Source: Lamellibrachia satsuma (taxonomy: Eukaryota; Annelida; Polychaeta; Sabellida; Siboglinidae). Taken from it: DNA of 64,000 nucleotides. The DNA is taken from contig BSQZ01000001.1 of assembly GCA_033239005.1 (NCBI GenBank), positions 14,609,000-14,672,999 of the forward strand, read 5' to 3'. This document shows positions 34,796-64,000 of this stretch, one piece after another. Under the pieces are notes generated by a model. That model saw nothing but the letters and a program-made list of their open reading frames with translations. It was not told where the DNA came from and did no database searches. Numbering within the stretch: position 1 is the stretch's first letter; every line of letters begins with the position of its first letter. The translations under genes were made by a program, and so were the position numbers.

Positions 34796-36740
34796 AGTTG
34801 TTAGAGCTATGTACGTGGACCGTCATCTTCTAAGAACAATAAGCCTACTTACCCTGTAGTATTCACCGTCTGTACCAGTACTTAGTTATTGTCGTGACAT
34901 TTGGGGAACTATGACATTTGGGAAACATATACAGGCCCGAGTTCGTGGTTTTGAAAAGGGTAATGTAAAAATTAAATGTAAAACTAACATAAAACTAGTA
35001 TGTCAATGTTACAAATAATTGCGCGTGTTTGATGTCGTTTTGTGCATGTTTGTGTGTGTACATGTGTGTTCATGTTTTTGTAGCTTTATCCGTGTGTGCG
35101 TCTGTGCGTGCGTGTGTATTGGTGTGTGTTGGTGTGCGCGTGTATATCAGTACTATGTGAGGCGGTGTCTGTGTCTGCCCAGTGTTAAGCCACACGTTGA
35201 CAGCAGAATACTTATGTGTAATGTATATCTTTGTGTAAGCGTGTTGAGAAAATTATTGTAAACCGGTTGATTTAAGTCATGAAAAGTACAGGCGCCATTC
35301 CAACAGTCGTTGGTCATGGCGCCGTACAAAATGTTCTTAAAAACAGGTCAGTCTTAAAATGTTTTTAACAACTCATGGCGCTGCACAACATGTTTCTAGA
35401 AAACCACTGAGTCTTAAGATGTGGTTTAAAAACAACATATGTTGTTAGTATTTGTGTCAGCTGTCGTGACATCATTGGTTGATTTACGTATCTGCAACAG
35501 AACAACCTGTACGTGGAGTTACAATTAGAATATCCGAAGGTGCAACACTGAAACTTCGTTACGAAATGGGGATAACAACGTTATTCACGGCGTTCAGAAG
35601 TGTCAAGGCGTGGTGCTGCTTAAGATACTCCTACGTAACCACAGCAACGTCGTCGGCCCCCGTGGACAACGCAGTCGCCTACCTCCTCCAGCAGACACAA
35701 TGTCAGTGAACATTACAAATATCACCAGATCACCTGTGAAGTCTCGCAAGGGTTTATTCCTGTTTACAAGCCAGCAGAAAGTTGTTGAACGTAGCATGTC
35801 TTATGTAACATATCCCACGAAGCTTGTGCTTCTGGTAATGCTAATTGTTGTAAGGTATATGGCCTACCATGACTGAGAAACGTAAAACGACCAATTCGAG
35901 TAATGTGGAAGGAGTGTGCGAGATAACATATCGTGTGCGTCTCAGCACATATTCTATGTCTATAGCACACACTGCATGCTTGATGTGGAGTTCCGGTTAA
36001 CGGCTGATCTCGGCAAAATTGGGACAAAGTGCGTTGTGTTGACAGCCAGTCGAACAAAATATGTGAATAAAGAGTTGATCCAAGGCAGAGACAAATAAAA
36101 CAAAGGATGCAATATACATACAACTACTTGGCGACCTTACATAATGCTGAATACTATCGAAGAAGAAGTAACACTGATTTCAACACAATTTCGGCTTCGA
36201 TTCTCATTGCTATGAAAATGAAGGGTCGTGTATACACGTTAGTTGGCATTGTGTATCACGAACATCTATACCACGGAGTACACATAGTTGATATAATATC
36301 GATTTTTAATCATATTTAATGTGTGGCTCTACGAACCAATCTGTTCGGATCCTACACACGATTGGACGTTTTAAATGGAGTTGTGACTAATTTATTGGGG
36401 AATAGATTAATTATTAGTGACAAGTAATATGTGTCTTCTTGCAATACCTCTCCCGACTCTGTATAAGCCGCATACAAAATGTGGCTATACTGTTGACGAG
36501 CTGGGGAGTACTGGTGCATCGCAGCTGGTGGTGTAGCCCTGGGTCGGGTCTATAGTAGGTTTGCCACTAACATCAGGATAACTAATTATTTTGTGCATTT
36601 TCTCCACAAAGTGATAGGAATTACTAAAGGCATAGCTGATAAACACACACACACCACAAATCCTTTGTTAAATCTTGGTATAACAGTTAAATCCGTTGTT
36701 AATTTTTGTATATAACAGTGAAAGCGCCGATGCTGCACGT
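34796..36740. other. no gene supported
   Basis: Includes a TG-rich stretch at 35030-35160 and overlapping 60-120 codon frames on both strands around 35480-36120. None has a recognisable domain. Confidence 0.4.
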
Positions 36741-36745
36741 ATATG

Positions 36746-36780
36746 CCATCTTTGTGTGACCACTTCCGGCGCATGCGCAT
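36746..36780. promoter_or_regulatory. clustered ETS / NRF-1 / YY1-like motifs
   Basis: ACTTCCGG (36762-36769) is a full ETS site in reverse. It overlaps GGCGCATGCGCA (36768-36779), an NRF-1-type palindrome. CCATCTT at 36746-36752 is the reverse of a YY1-like AAGATGG. This trio is typical of TATA-less housekeeping promoters. I could not find the gene it would serve on either side. Confidence 0.35.
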
Positions 36781-38249
36781 AATACAACACTTTGAATCTC
36801 CATAATTAAATATCAACAGCATCGATTAGTAATATTATTTGCGCATATTATAAAGTTTACTGCATCACAACATGAAACATAACATATAACAAACATTCTA
36901 CTGAATGAATATTTTCATTAGATATTGACATGTAAACTAAATTTAAATTGAACATGTTTGATGGAGGCACACCACAAAATGGCCTACGGGGTGTAGCGTA
37001 GTATATAAACTAAATGAATTCCTATAATTCTTGGTTCAATATTTACAACACACAGGGTTCTGTCACTAATCGGGTGGAAGACTACAATAGTTTAGGGGCC
37101 GACAGTTCTCTCTCTGAGAACCGTGAGAGATGCTGTGTTATGGAAATGGTCCAACACCAATTCTGGAAAGTGCTCCACTGATTGCCCGAGTCGCTCATAG
37201 CAGAATGAGAATGGCAAAGCGTCACTCGCTTCACTGTGATCTCTCCTTTTGTTTGTCCACTATCTGTGTGGATTTTGCTTTACAAAAGAACGTCAGTCTT
37301 CCCCGCTCAAATCCAGGTTATTATAATTAGCAGAATATCGTCATCGTAGCAAACTAGTGTCAATCTGTGATCTGCTTCATAACTGTACATAACTGTGCAT
37401 ACATGTACATGTATTTTTCCGTTCAACATCCAACTGTGTGTGACATGTAAAATAATACACATTGACGCTAGTTAACTGATTTAATAAGCTCAACAAACCA
37501 CGTGTATGTAGCGCGACCAACAACGCTGATGTACAATATATCGCATCGCAAAATAAATCGTTGTCTTCATTCCAGCTCCTTCGGGAAAGCCTGTCTTGCA
37601 TCAAAATTTTGGCAACAAAAGATGGTCAGAGACTTGACATCAAGGAAATGAACATCCTACACACGCACCCAGTTAGTGGCCAAACGTCAGTGGCAAACGT
37701 CCTCATGCTGACTAGTAAGGAACTCACTTATATGTATATTATTTATATTTCGATGGGCTTTTTTCAAACGTGGGCAGGGTGAGGCATAGACCTGCTCCCG
37801 AAATGGAAATTTTTGCTCGACTCGTTTTCAAATAATTTAAAAAAATCAAAGCTTCCTCGTTTGTGCAAATGTGTTATTTTGTTTTGATGAGATCATCTGA
37901 ATAAACATATCAAGTAATGCTTGCACGATAAAGCCTTGTCACCGAGTAGCACAGTTGACTAGCTAGTGGAACACATTGTCGTGTATACCTCATTCCAGCA
38001 CTTCTGAGATGTAAAGTTAACATATATTTTGAACTCACGAATATATGTAAAAAAATTCCTGATCCGGGGGGCAAGTACCCCCTTGCCCACCCACCCCTCC
38101 CCCGCGGACGCCCATGATCTCGAGTGAATAAATGACGCACATTTGCATCGGAAGGGCCAAATCGACGGGACTGTCACCTCTACGTACTTGAGTATGAGGC
38201 GGTGGTCATGCTATCGTGTCTTCCAAAGCCAACAGAAAACGTTTTAAGC
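36781..38249. other. no gene supported; one possible orphan exon
   Basis: At 37573-37718 a plus-strand frame (LLRESLSCIKILATKDGQRL onward) is preceded by TTCATTCCAG and followed by a GTAAGG donor, so it looks like an internal exon. I do not recognise the protein and see no partner exons. Confidence 0.3.
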
Positions 38250-38255
38250 TTTATT
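38250..38255 (-). terminator. possible polyadenylation signal of flotillin-1
   Basis: AATAAA on the minus strand, about 1.56 kb past the flotillin stop codon. It is the only canonical hexamer I noticed in that interval; 3' UTR length cannot be proved. Confidence 0.3.
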
Positions 38256-39815
38256 GATTACTTATGAAATACATATGAATTACAAGGCTGATTTCTTCAA
38301 GATAACACAGAGGTAGGCCGAATGGTCTTGTACAACACATACAAATACAACAAGTTAATATGAAGACACTCTTGAAACCTTTATGAAACTCCAGCAAGTG
38401 GCAGCACTGAAAAGAACACATTCTGCAATAACAACAAGACCGAAAGGCTAGGGCACCTAGAACGTTGTCATCAGAATAAGTTTTGCTATTCATTTACATA
38501 ACGTAAGCAAAACATTCTGCAGGTAACCTTAGTCCAATGTTCCAGCTTATATGCTATGTTGCTTTTCTAAATAATACAAATTCTTGCAATTCTACGAGAT
38601 ATCTGAAATAGCCCTGCCCCTAGCATTCAGTGAAAATAACAATTTCAAAAATTGCCGTATAAACTCCCCCATAAAGAAAACCCCACCACACTCGAGTTAA
38701 TAAACGCGCTCGAATTTTTGCAACCCTGAAATAAAACACTGTTTGCCAAACACTCAACCTAACTGAATGCATATTGCTACTGGTAACGCTATAAAATTAC
38801 AAAAATTACATAATCCAAACAAAATACCTGGCACAACAACTATGTATGTGCCACATACAATTGTAGGGATGCGACATTGGTATTTCAGTACAAAGCGACT
38901 TACAATCCATCTACATGAAATGCTAAAGACTGAAATGGACACGAAGAACATTTCCTGTATCAGCCTGTCTCTACCCCCTCTGGCCCAATACATGCCTGCT
39001 GCCAAGGAACATGCAAGAACTACGTTAGAACATTGTTTTCTAGATGTTCACACACACATGGTTATCAGAAATTTTTTCAATAACTAACGACACACACACA
39101 AATGTACAATACCATATGCAGCAAGCCAATAATATATATTATCCTTGTCACTTGTCATCGACAATAGTTAAATATAATACATATGCAAAATACACAAGTT
39201 TGTTCCATAATCTAGAATTAGCAACATCGAAAATAATCGTATACTACTATTGACTTATAATAATAATAATGAAAGTAGTAACTGACGTCAATCAATCACC
39301 AGGACGAGCAGAGAAACATGGCATTCTCAAGACGCATACACTACACAACACTTACAAGCACTGTATAAGACATGTTATTAATGACCAGTTTAACTTGTCA
39401 CACTGTATATTATTATTACTCATCATAACATTTAAATTTAACACAACAGGTAGTATCGCTTTATCTCGAATATTACACATACAACAACAGGCATTCAAAG
39501 GCTATTGTCTGTCCAAGGTGAAGCGATCACCAGAAATTTTACATATTTTACTCAAAGTTGCTAATGAGATATTTTTGCTTCCTCGTCTAACAGAAAGTGT
39601 GAAAAAACAGCAGTTTGCCAGTAAAGATAATCTTATATATAAACGTTGTCATAGTTGCCTGTTTCCAGACATGCTCATAACAGATAGAACATGCCTTAAT
39701 TCTAGAATAAATATAATTATTCCATCAGCATAATGCTAACACACAACAAGCACAAAATACGAGATTTCAGCAACGCTGATTGCAAGGTGGTGGCACCTCG
39801 CAGCTGCTTGACAAG

Positions 39816-59146
<19,331 letters not shown>

Positions 59147-60779
59147 TTTGAGGAAGAATCGCTCACGCCTACGAAATAAACACACCCTCTCTGTTTTGTT
59201 GACCTACTTTGATAGCCCGCTACTTAACCTAGGTTACCAAGGCCATATTTTGTGTATTACAGGGCCTGGGTAATCGAGGGTAGTTTCTCCTGGTTCCATG
59301 GTTCTCCGCTAGTTTGGTAAAGAACGCCAGTTTCTTGTTGGGTCAGGTAAGATGCAAAGACAATTGTTCACGCATAATGCACCTTTCCCAACATGATTAT
59401 GAGACAAAGAAGAAGATATTAATTATGAACCCAAGCACACCAACTTTTCTACATTGGCAATTGTAATTTTTGTATTTGCCAATTTTTGAGTAAACTGGAC
59501 AGCTGGCATGGCGACCGAGCCTGTGCCGTGGCGTTATACTTATTCGGTCACAATTATGTAGTCCTATAAGCAAATAGACAAATCACCATCTATGTTGCCT
59601 ACTGTGTTGTTGGCATTGTGCAAACTACAATTTAAGTCAGGCTTGTTAACAAATGCATGTCAACACATTTGAATGTAAATGTTTCACTTTATTCAAATGC
59701 AAATGTTTAACTTGATTCAAATGCAAATGTTTAACTTGATTCAAATGCAAAGGCAAATGTTTCACTTGATTCAAATGCAAACGCAAATGTTTCACTTGAT
59801 GCAATTGCAAATGTTTCACTTGATTCAAATGCATTTGAATTAATTTCAAATGTTTTAGCTTTATATTAACGTTTTGTTTTATTTGGAGAAAAAAAACAAT
59901 GTAATGTATACAAACACATGGTTCATTTATTTAATAAATACAATAGTACATTATTGTAACCACTAAGTCCCACTACATGAACATGTCTGTAGAGTCATAT
60001 ACTGAGTCACATAGTTTTAGGCTTGCAGATGTCATGGAAATGGGAGGGAGGAATAGACAATTGGCAGTTTAGTTGGAACCATGACAGGGAATGATAGGCA
60101 AATCATTCAGGTAGGCCAGAATGGAAGGGGGACCCAAGACAATAGTTTGTCCAGTGGTGGGATCACTGGGATGATAACCTGATGGATACCTACAGCTACC
60201 ACTAATCACTCTCTCTAGCTGTAAACATTTAGGGCTGGCATTGCTAATGTTTACTCCTCCCCCCCAACCAGCTGTCAATTCCAACCAACCCCACCAGTGC
60301 CAGCACAAGGGAATCATTTGTTGGCATTGTTTCATTGAAAAAGGTAATCCCTGAAACCATCAACTTATAGACCAGTTGGTCTTTTCATGTTGTATGAATA
60401 ACAGCTCAGGCATTGACCAGTTGACCTACTGAGCACTTTTTCAAAGAGCACGTTGTGAAAGTGAATTACATATGCATTTGATTGTGCATTTGACAAATGA
60501 AATGTTTGTGGGTCACATTCAAATACAAATGTTTAGGTACGCATTCAAATGCAAATGCATTTACAATTTCATGGAGGCATTTTAATGCGCATTCAAATGA
60601 TGAACATTCAAATATGCATTTGTTAACAAGCCAGATTTAAGTCATAACTGAAAACATGTAGACTCACATAGTCTTAACTTAAGCTAGACATATACAGTAT
60701 GCACAATCAGAAACATCATTAGTCGGATTAAGTGTTATCATTACAGAGTTGACAGAAGACGGTATTCTCTCATTGCGAT
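59147..60779. promoter_or_regulatory. divergent intergenic region between flotillin-1 and POFUT1
   Basis: About 1.6 kb separates the two start codons, so both promoters should lie here. I see no TATA box at a convincing distance from either ATG. It contains the octamer-rich array listed below and a second AT-rich region with ATTTGCAT/ATGCAAAT-like words at 60470-60620. Confidence 0.5.
59668..59834. repeat. 24/30-bp minisatellite with ATGCAAAT words
   Basis: Units TTCAAATGCAAATGTTTMAC plus TTGA (24 bp), some with a 6-bp CAAAGG/CAAACG extension. Exact POU octamers ATGCAAAT occur at 59697 and 59721, near matches in other units. Confidence 0.9.
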
Positions 60780-60930
60780 ATGGCTGCAATGTCCGCATTG
60801 AGTCTAAGTGGCCACACTCTGGCATTGTTTACTCTAGAAGTAGTCTTCTGGCTGTGTGAAGTATTGGTTACTGCTGGGAGTCATGTGACAGTCGATTCTC
60901 GTGGATATATTTTATACTGTCCATGCAATG
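60780..60930 (+). CDS. POFUT1: POFUT1 exon 1
   Basis: 151 nt, phase 1 out, donor GTGAGT. Starts [20 protein letters not shown] (signal peptide) and ends [12 protein letters not shown] chosen as the first in frame. Confidence 0.9.
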
Positions 60931-61861
60931 GTGAGTGTTCTTCAATATTTGCAACCACCTCAGAGATTGTTTTACTACATTAAATGTGTGTTGTTTTGTC
61001 AGTGTTGTCACACTATAGCTAAGAACAACACACATCTCTACCTGCACATATCAATAGTAGCAAAGCATCGTCACATATAATAGTTCTGTAAATTTCTTTA
61101 ATTAATCATGTATCTGTAACTTGGTAAATGCAAATTTATTTTCAGGGCGTTTTGGAAACCAAGCAGATACCTTTCTAGGGATGTTGTCATTTTCCAAAGG
61201 GCTGAATAGGACGCTGGTTCTGCCCCACTGGGTCGAATTTAGATCGGAGCATGAAAATTCGGTAATCTGGTGCAGGAACAATAGTGATTAAAATAATATA
61301 TAAAAAAGTTGTTAATCTAAAAAAAATAATGTTAAATTAACATAGAATTTGTAATGCCATTAATTTATACATTAACAAATATTTATCAGTTCAATTTTTT
61401 TATTCAGCAGTACAAATTAAGCATGTACATTTTATATTTTCAGAATATAAGTTTGCAGTCTTGCTCCCGGAAAATAAAATTTGCGTTTTTGTAGCCGTGA
61501 AACAGGATGCACATCTGGTCGATTTTATTCATTTATTTGCATTTATTGCCATGTACTATCAAGACACAAGTGGCATTTGACAAATACTTCAAAGTGAAGC
61601 CTCTTCAAGACAGCCACAAGGTCATCACCATGAAGACATTTATGAAACACTTGGCACCAACAATATGGCCGGCATCAGCACGAAGGGGTGCGTTTCAACT
61701 AAGATACCGGTGTATGTGTGTGCCCGTCTTTGCAAGTACACATGTATGTTTGTGTGCATGTCCATGTGTGTGGAGGTGCATATGCATTCATGTTGACAAT
61801 TCTAGTGTCCAGTCTTGATGCCCAGGTATACCTGGGAGACAAATGTGTAAAATCACTTGTT

Positions 61862-61952
<91 letters not shown>

Positions 61953-64000
61953 CATTCCGTGGAAATGGTTTTATAGTAATACAATCTTTGTCTTGGTACC
62001 TCATCCAGGGTCCAGGAATAAAACATTTTCCTGGAATTCGAACAAATTAACCATCATATTTCAAACTGGTCACATCCAGTTAATGTCTAATTATAATGTG
62101 TTCTGAGTTTCATGCGCGTATACGTTATGCTCTCTGCTTCAGTGACATGTTATGGTCCACGCGCAGGACCTAAACAAAGTGATTGCAATGCCAAATATGG
62201 CAGTCCCAGCGGCCCGTTCTGGGATACATTCAATATTGACTTTGTTGGATCACAGTTCTACAACTCAATCATTACAAGTCTGTCTGATTATGACTTAACG
62301 AACGCAATTGTGGCGTCAAAATGGATGAACAGGTAAGCAAAAAGGTGAATAGTTGAAGAAGCTATTTGGCCGTTAGCGACTTCTGAAAAATGTTACAGTT
62401 AAGCCGATCAAATTCTCTCAAACCCCCAAACACCTCCAAGGACAGGCATCAGACAACTGTTATGTCACTTTCATTTGATGATACAATATGTTTGCTTTAA
62501 TGTTATTGATTTTCTACCAGGAATATCTGCAAGTTCTGTTGCAGGTTCCCACCTGGCCACTACCCAGTCATCGCATTTATAGGAGCTCCTGTCTTCATGC
62601 CAGTCATAGCGATGAATATCCCTCTACAAAAGTACCTCGTCTGGTCTGACTCTGTGCAAAGCCAAGCCGAGGGTTTTGTGAGGACAAACATACCATCAAA
62701 ACCCTTCCTTGGTATACATCTGAGACATGCTCGAGACTGGGTGAGCAACTAAAGGAATTACCTAAAGAAAGATGCAAATATACTCTTTCAAATATGCTAG
62801 ATTACATTTTAATATAATTGTAATTGCATAATTTGTAATTAGTTATAATTAGTGTAACTGAATATTTTAAAATCAATTTAATTGAGCTGTTATGATGCAG
62901 AGTAACTGACCACTGCAACCGAGCCCAGACAGTATGAAAAAACATGTTTAAAATTGCTTCCTCAACTGATTTAGCCTATCACAAGTCCAATTTATTGGTG
63001 TCCAAATGTGTAGTGTGTGAGTAGTTTATGCAACATCCGCAGTCGATTTAATAAAAAATTATATTTTTGCTCAAATCATCGAAAGAATTTACTTTAGTTG
63101 TTAGATCTGGTAAGGATCAAAATAATGTATACCCAAAATGTAAACGCTGTGTGTGTCAATGCTGATCACGGGCGTGACCTCCATCCACTTGCTGATCACA
63201 TAACAAAGTTACGAAATTTCACCAAGGAAGAAAATCGTGATTTTTCGGCATTTCGATTTTCACTTCAGTTAATGCTTGAACAAGCATTAACTAATTTAAT
63301 AGTTTGTCTGATGATTTCACAAAAACTACATAAAAAAATTGCACAAACAAGCTAGCATGTTGCAGTGGATACTAGATAGGTTTGGTTTTTTGCCAAATTA
63401 ATTTGAAATGAAACTAAAAAAATCAAATTGATTAAGCACCTTTAAAATTAGCATGATTGATGCATGTAATCTTTTTTATGAAACGATGTAGTTGTCCCCA
63501 ACCTATGAACCACTGCAATCAACCCTTAATGAAGCATTGTAATATTAATTTATTTTTTAATCGCTGTAATTGTAACTGACTTTTTGTAATTGAGCTTTTA
63601 TGATGCTGTGGAATTGACCTTTGTAACTGAGCTCAACCCTAGCGTAAACTCTGCTTAATAAACACAGGTTAAAAGCAACAAATTATGTTACAGGCATATG
63701 CATGCCACCATCATCTTTTTTGGAAACCAGGAAGAAATTTGTTCTCGTCATCACAGTGTCTTGGTGACAACTATGAGTACGGTGTCTTCACCTTGGACAT
63801 GTGTCTACCGCCAGATGATCTCATCATGACGCAGGTCAAGAGAACACTGATGGAGATGAAGGCAACATCGCTGTTTGTTGCGGCCGATGACCGCCCAATG
63901 ATTGCAGAACTGACCCAGTACTTAAAGATGAAGGTCAGTGTAGTGAGACTGGACACTCCAAGTGCACACGTTGACCTCGCCATACTGGCAATGGCTGACC
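60780..64000 (+). CDS. POFUT1: GDP-fucose protein O-fucosyltransferase 1, partial (runs off the window)
   Basis: POFUT1 is an ER-resident GT65 enzyme that transfers fucose from GDP-fucose to Ser/Thr in EGF repeats, notably of Notch. Six GT-AG exons give 361 codons; the vertebrate protein is about 388 residues, so the last part lies beyond 64000. Exon 1 carries a hydrophobic N-terminus ([22 protein letters not shown]) and [10 protein letters not shown]. Then come [11 protein letters not shown], the conserved N-glycosylation site NRT ([13 protein letters not shown]), [21 protein letters not shown] and [12 protein letters not shown]. The HLR motif contains the catalytic/GDP-fucose Arg. FVAADD and [12 protein letters not shown] follow. 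Divergent neighbour: flotillin-1. No ER-retention signal can be checked because the C-terminus is missing. Confidence 0.95.
61146..61261 (+). CDS. POFUT1: POFUT1 exon 2
   Basis: 116 nt, bounded by TTTTCAG and GTAATC. Encodes [32 protein letters not shown] and RSEHENS. Confidence 0.94.
61564..61687 (+). CDS. POFUT1: POFUT1 exon 3
   Basis: 124 nt, bounded by TACTATCAAG and GTGCGT, phase 0 in and phase 1 out. Encodes [20 protein letters not shown] then [20 protein letters not shown]. Confidence 0.88.
61866..61949. repeat. (TA)n microsatellite in POFUT1 intron 3
   Basis: About 42 uninterrupted TA units. Confidence 0.96.
62143..62332 (+). CDS. POFUT1: POFUT1 exon 4
   Basis: 190 nt, bounded by TCTGCTTCAG and GTAAGC. 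Encodes [34 protein letters not shown] and [16 protein letters not shown]. Contains two conserved-position cysteines. Confidence 0.93.
62545..62740 (+). CDS. POFUT1: POFUT1 exon 5
   Basis: 196 nt, bounded by TCTGTTGCAG and GTGAGC. Encodes [39 protein letters not shown] and [14 protein letters not shown], including the catalytic HLR. Confidence 0.95.
62925..63395 (+). repeat. interspersed repeat family B, in POFUT1 intron 5
   Basis: Fullest copy of the family. Blocks are CCTCAACTGATTTAGCCTAT, TTGTTAGATCTGGTAAGGAT, GGCGTGACCTCCATCC, the inverted repeat TTAATGCTTG-AA-CAAGCATTAA (63270-63291), ATGATTTCACAAAAACT and GCTAGCATGTTGCAGTGGAT. Confidence 0.8.
63694..64000 (+). CDS. POFUT1: POFUT1 exon 6, cut by the window edge
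   Basis: Acceptor TATGTTACAG. Encodes [54 protein letters not shown] and [12 protein letters not shown]. Open to the end of the window. Confidence 0.94.

Noticed and set aside
39269..39733. 154-codon plus-strand frame
   Set aside because: Lies antisense in the probable flotillin-1 3' UTR and has no recognisable content.

Overview
This is a eukaryotic, animal-type window, most likely from a lophotrochozoan or similar invertebrate; I cannot name the species. The evidence is two split metazoan genes with GT-AG introns (flotillin-1 and protein O-fucosyltransferase 1), a secreted precursor with amidation sites that looks like a neuropeptide prohormone, several decayed non-LTR retrotransposons (CR1-like and RTE-like), a Ginger-like DNA transposon, and abundant TA, GT, GCGT and AAC microsatellites and 10-50 bp minisatellites. 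There is no bacterial-style gene packing and no rRNA, tRNA or CRISPR locus that I could support.

Layout. 1-8,670 is repeat-rich and gene-poor: a 10-bp minisatellite, a copy of an unnamed interspersed family (called A here), a CR1-like LINE disrupted by a 330-bp TA array, and 50-bp and 31-bp arrays. At 8,676-9,627 lies a compact single-exon gene with a TATA box and initiator. Its product has a signal peptide, a cysteine-containing propeptide and two paralogous peptides ending in GRW-amide. A perfect palindrome with 25-bp arms lies about 110 bp past its stop codon. 10-38 kb is intergenic or repeat territory: a 30-bp array, family A copies (one split by an RTE-like LINE with a target-site duplication), a 26-bp satellite of about 740 bp, CR1-like fragments, a purine-rich 480-bp tract, and a plus-strand LINE 3' end with a TA tail.

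39.8-59.1 kb on the minus strand is a complete flotillin-1 gene. I could define 12 coding exons plus one duplicated exon. Using one of the two exon-4 copies gives 429 residues, close to the vertebrate protein length. The two exon-4 copies are both 144 nt, both phase 0, both with good splice sites, and 29 of 48 residues are identical, which suggests mutually exclusive splicing within the SPFH domain. Intron 2 contains a 3.0-kb Ginger-like element with TGTAAC termini, 4-bp CCGG duplications and a two-exon integrase remnant. 60.8-64.0 kb on the plus strand is POFUT1 (six exons, continuing past the window edge), head-to-head with flotillin-1 across about 1.6 kb.

The two conserved genes have unrelated jobs. 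Flotillin-1 is a membrane-microdomain scaffold; POFUT1 adds O-fucose to EGF repeats in the ER. Their divergent arrangement may mean a shared regulatory region but not a shared pathway.
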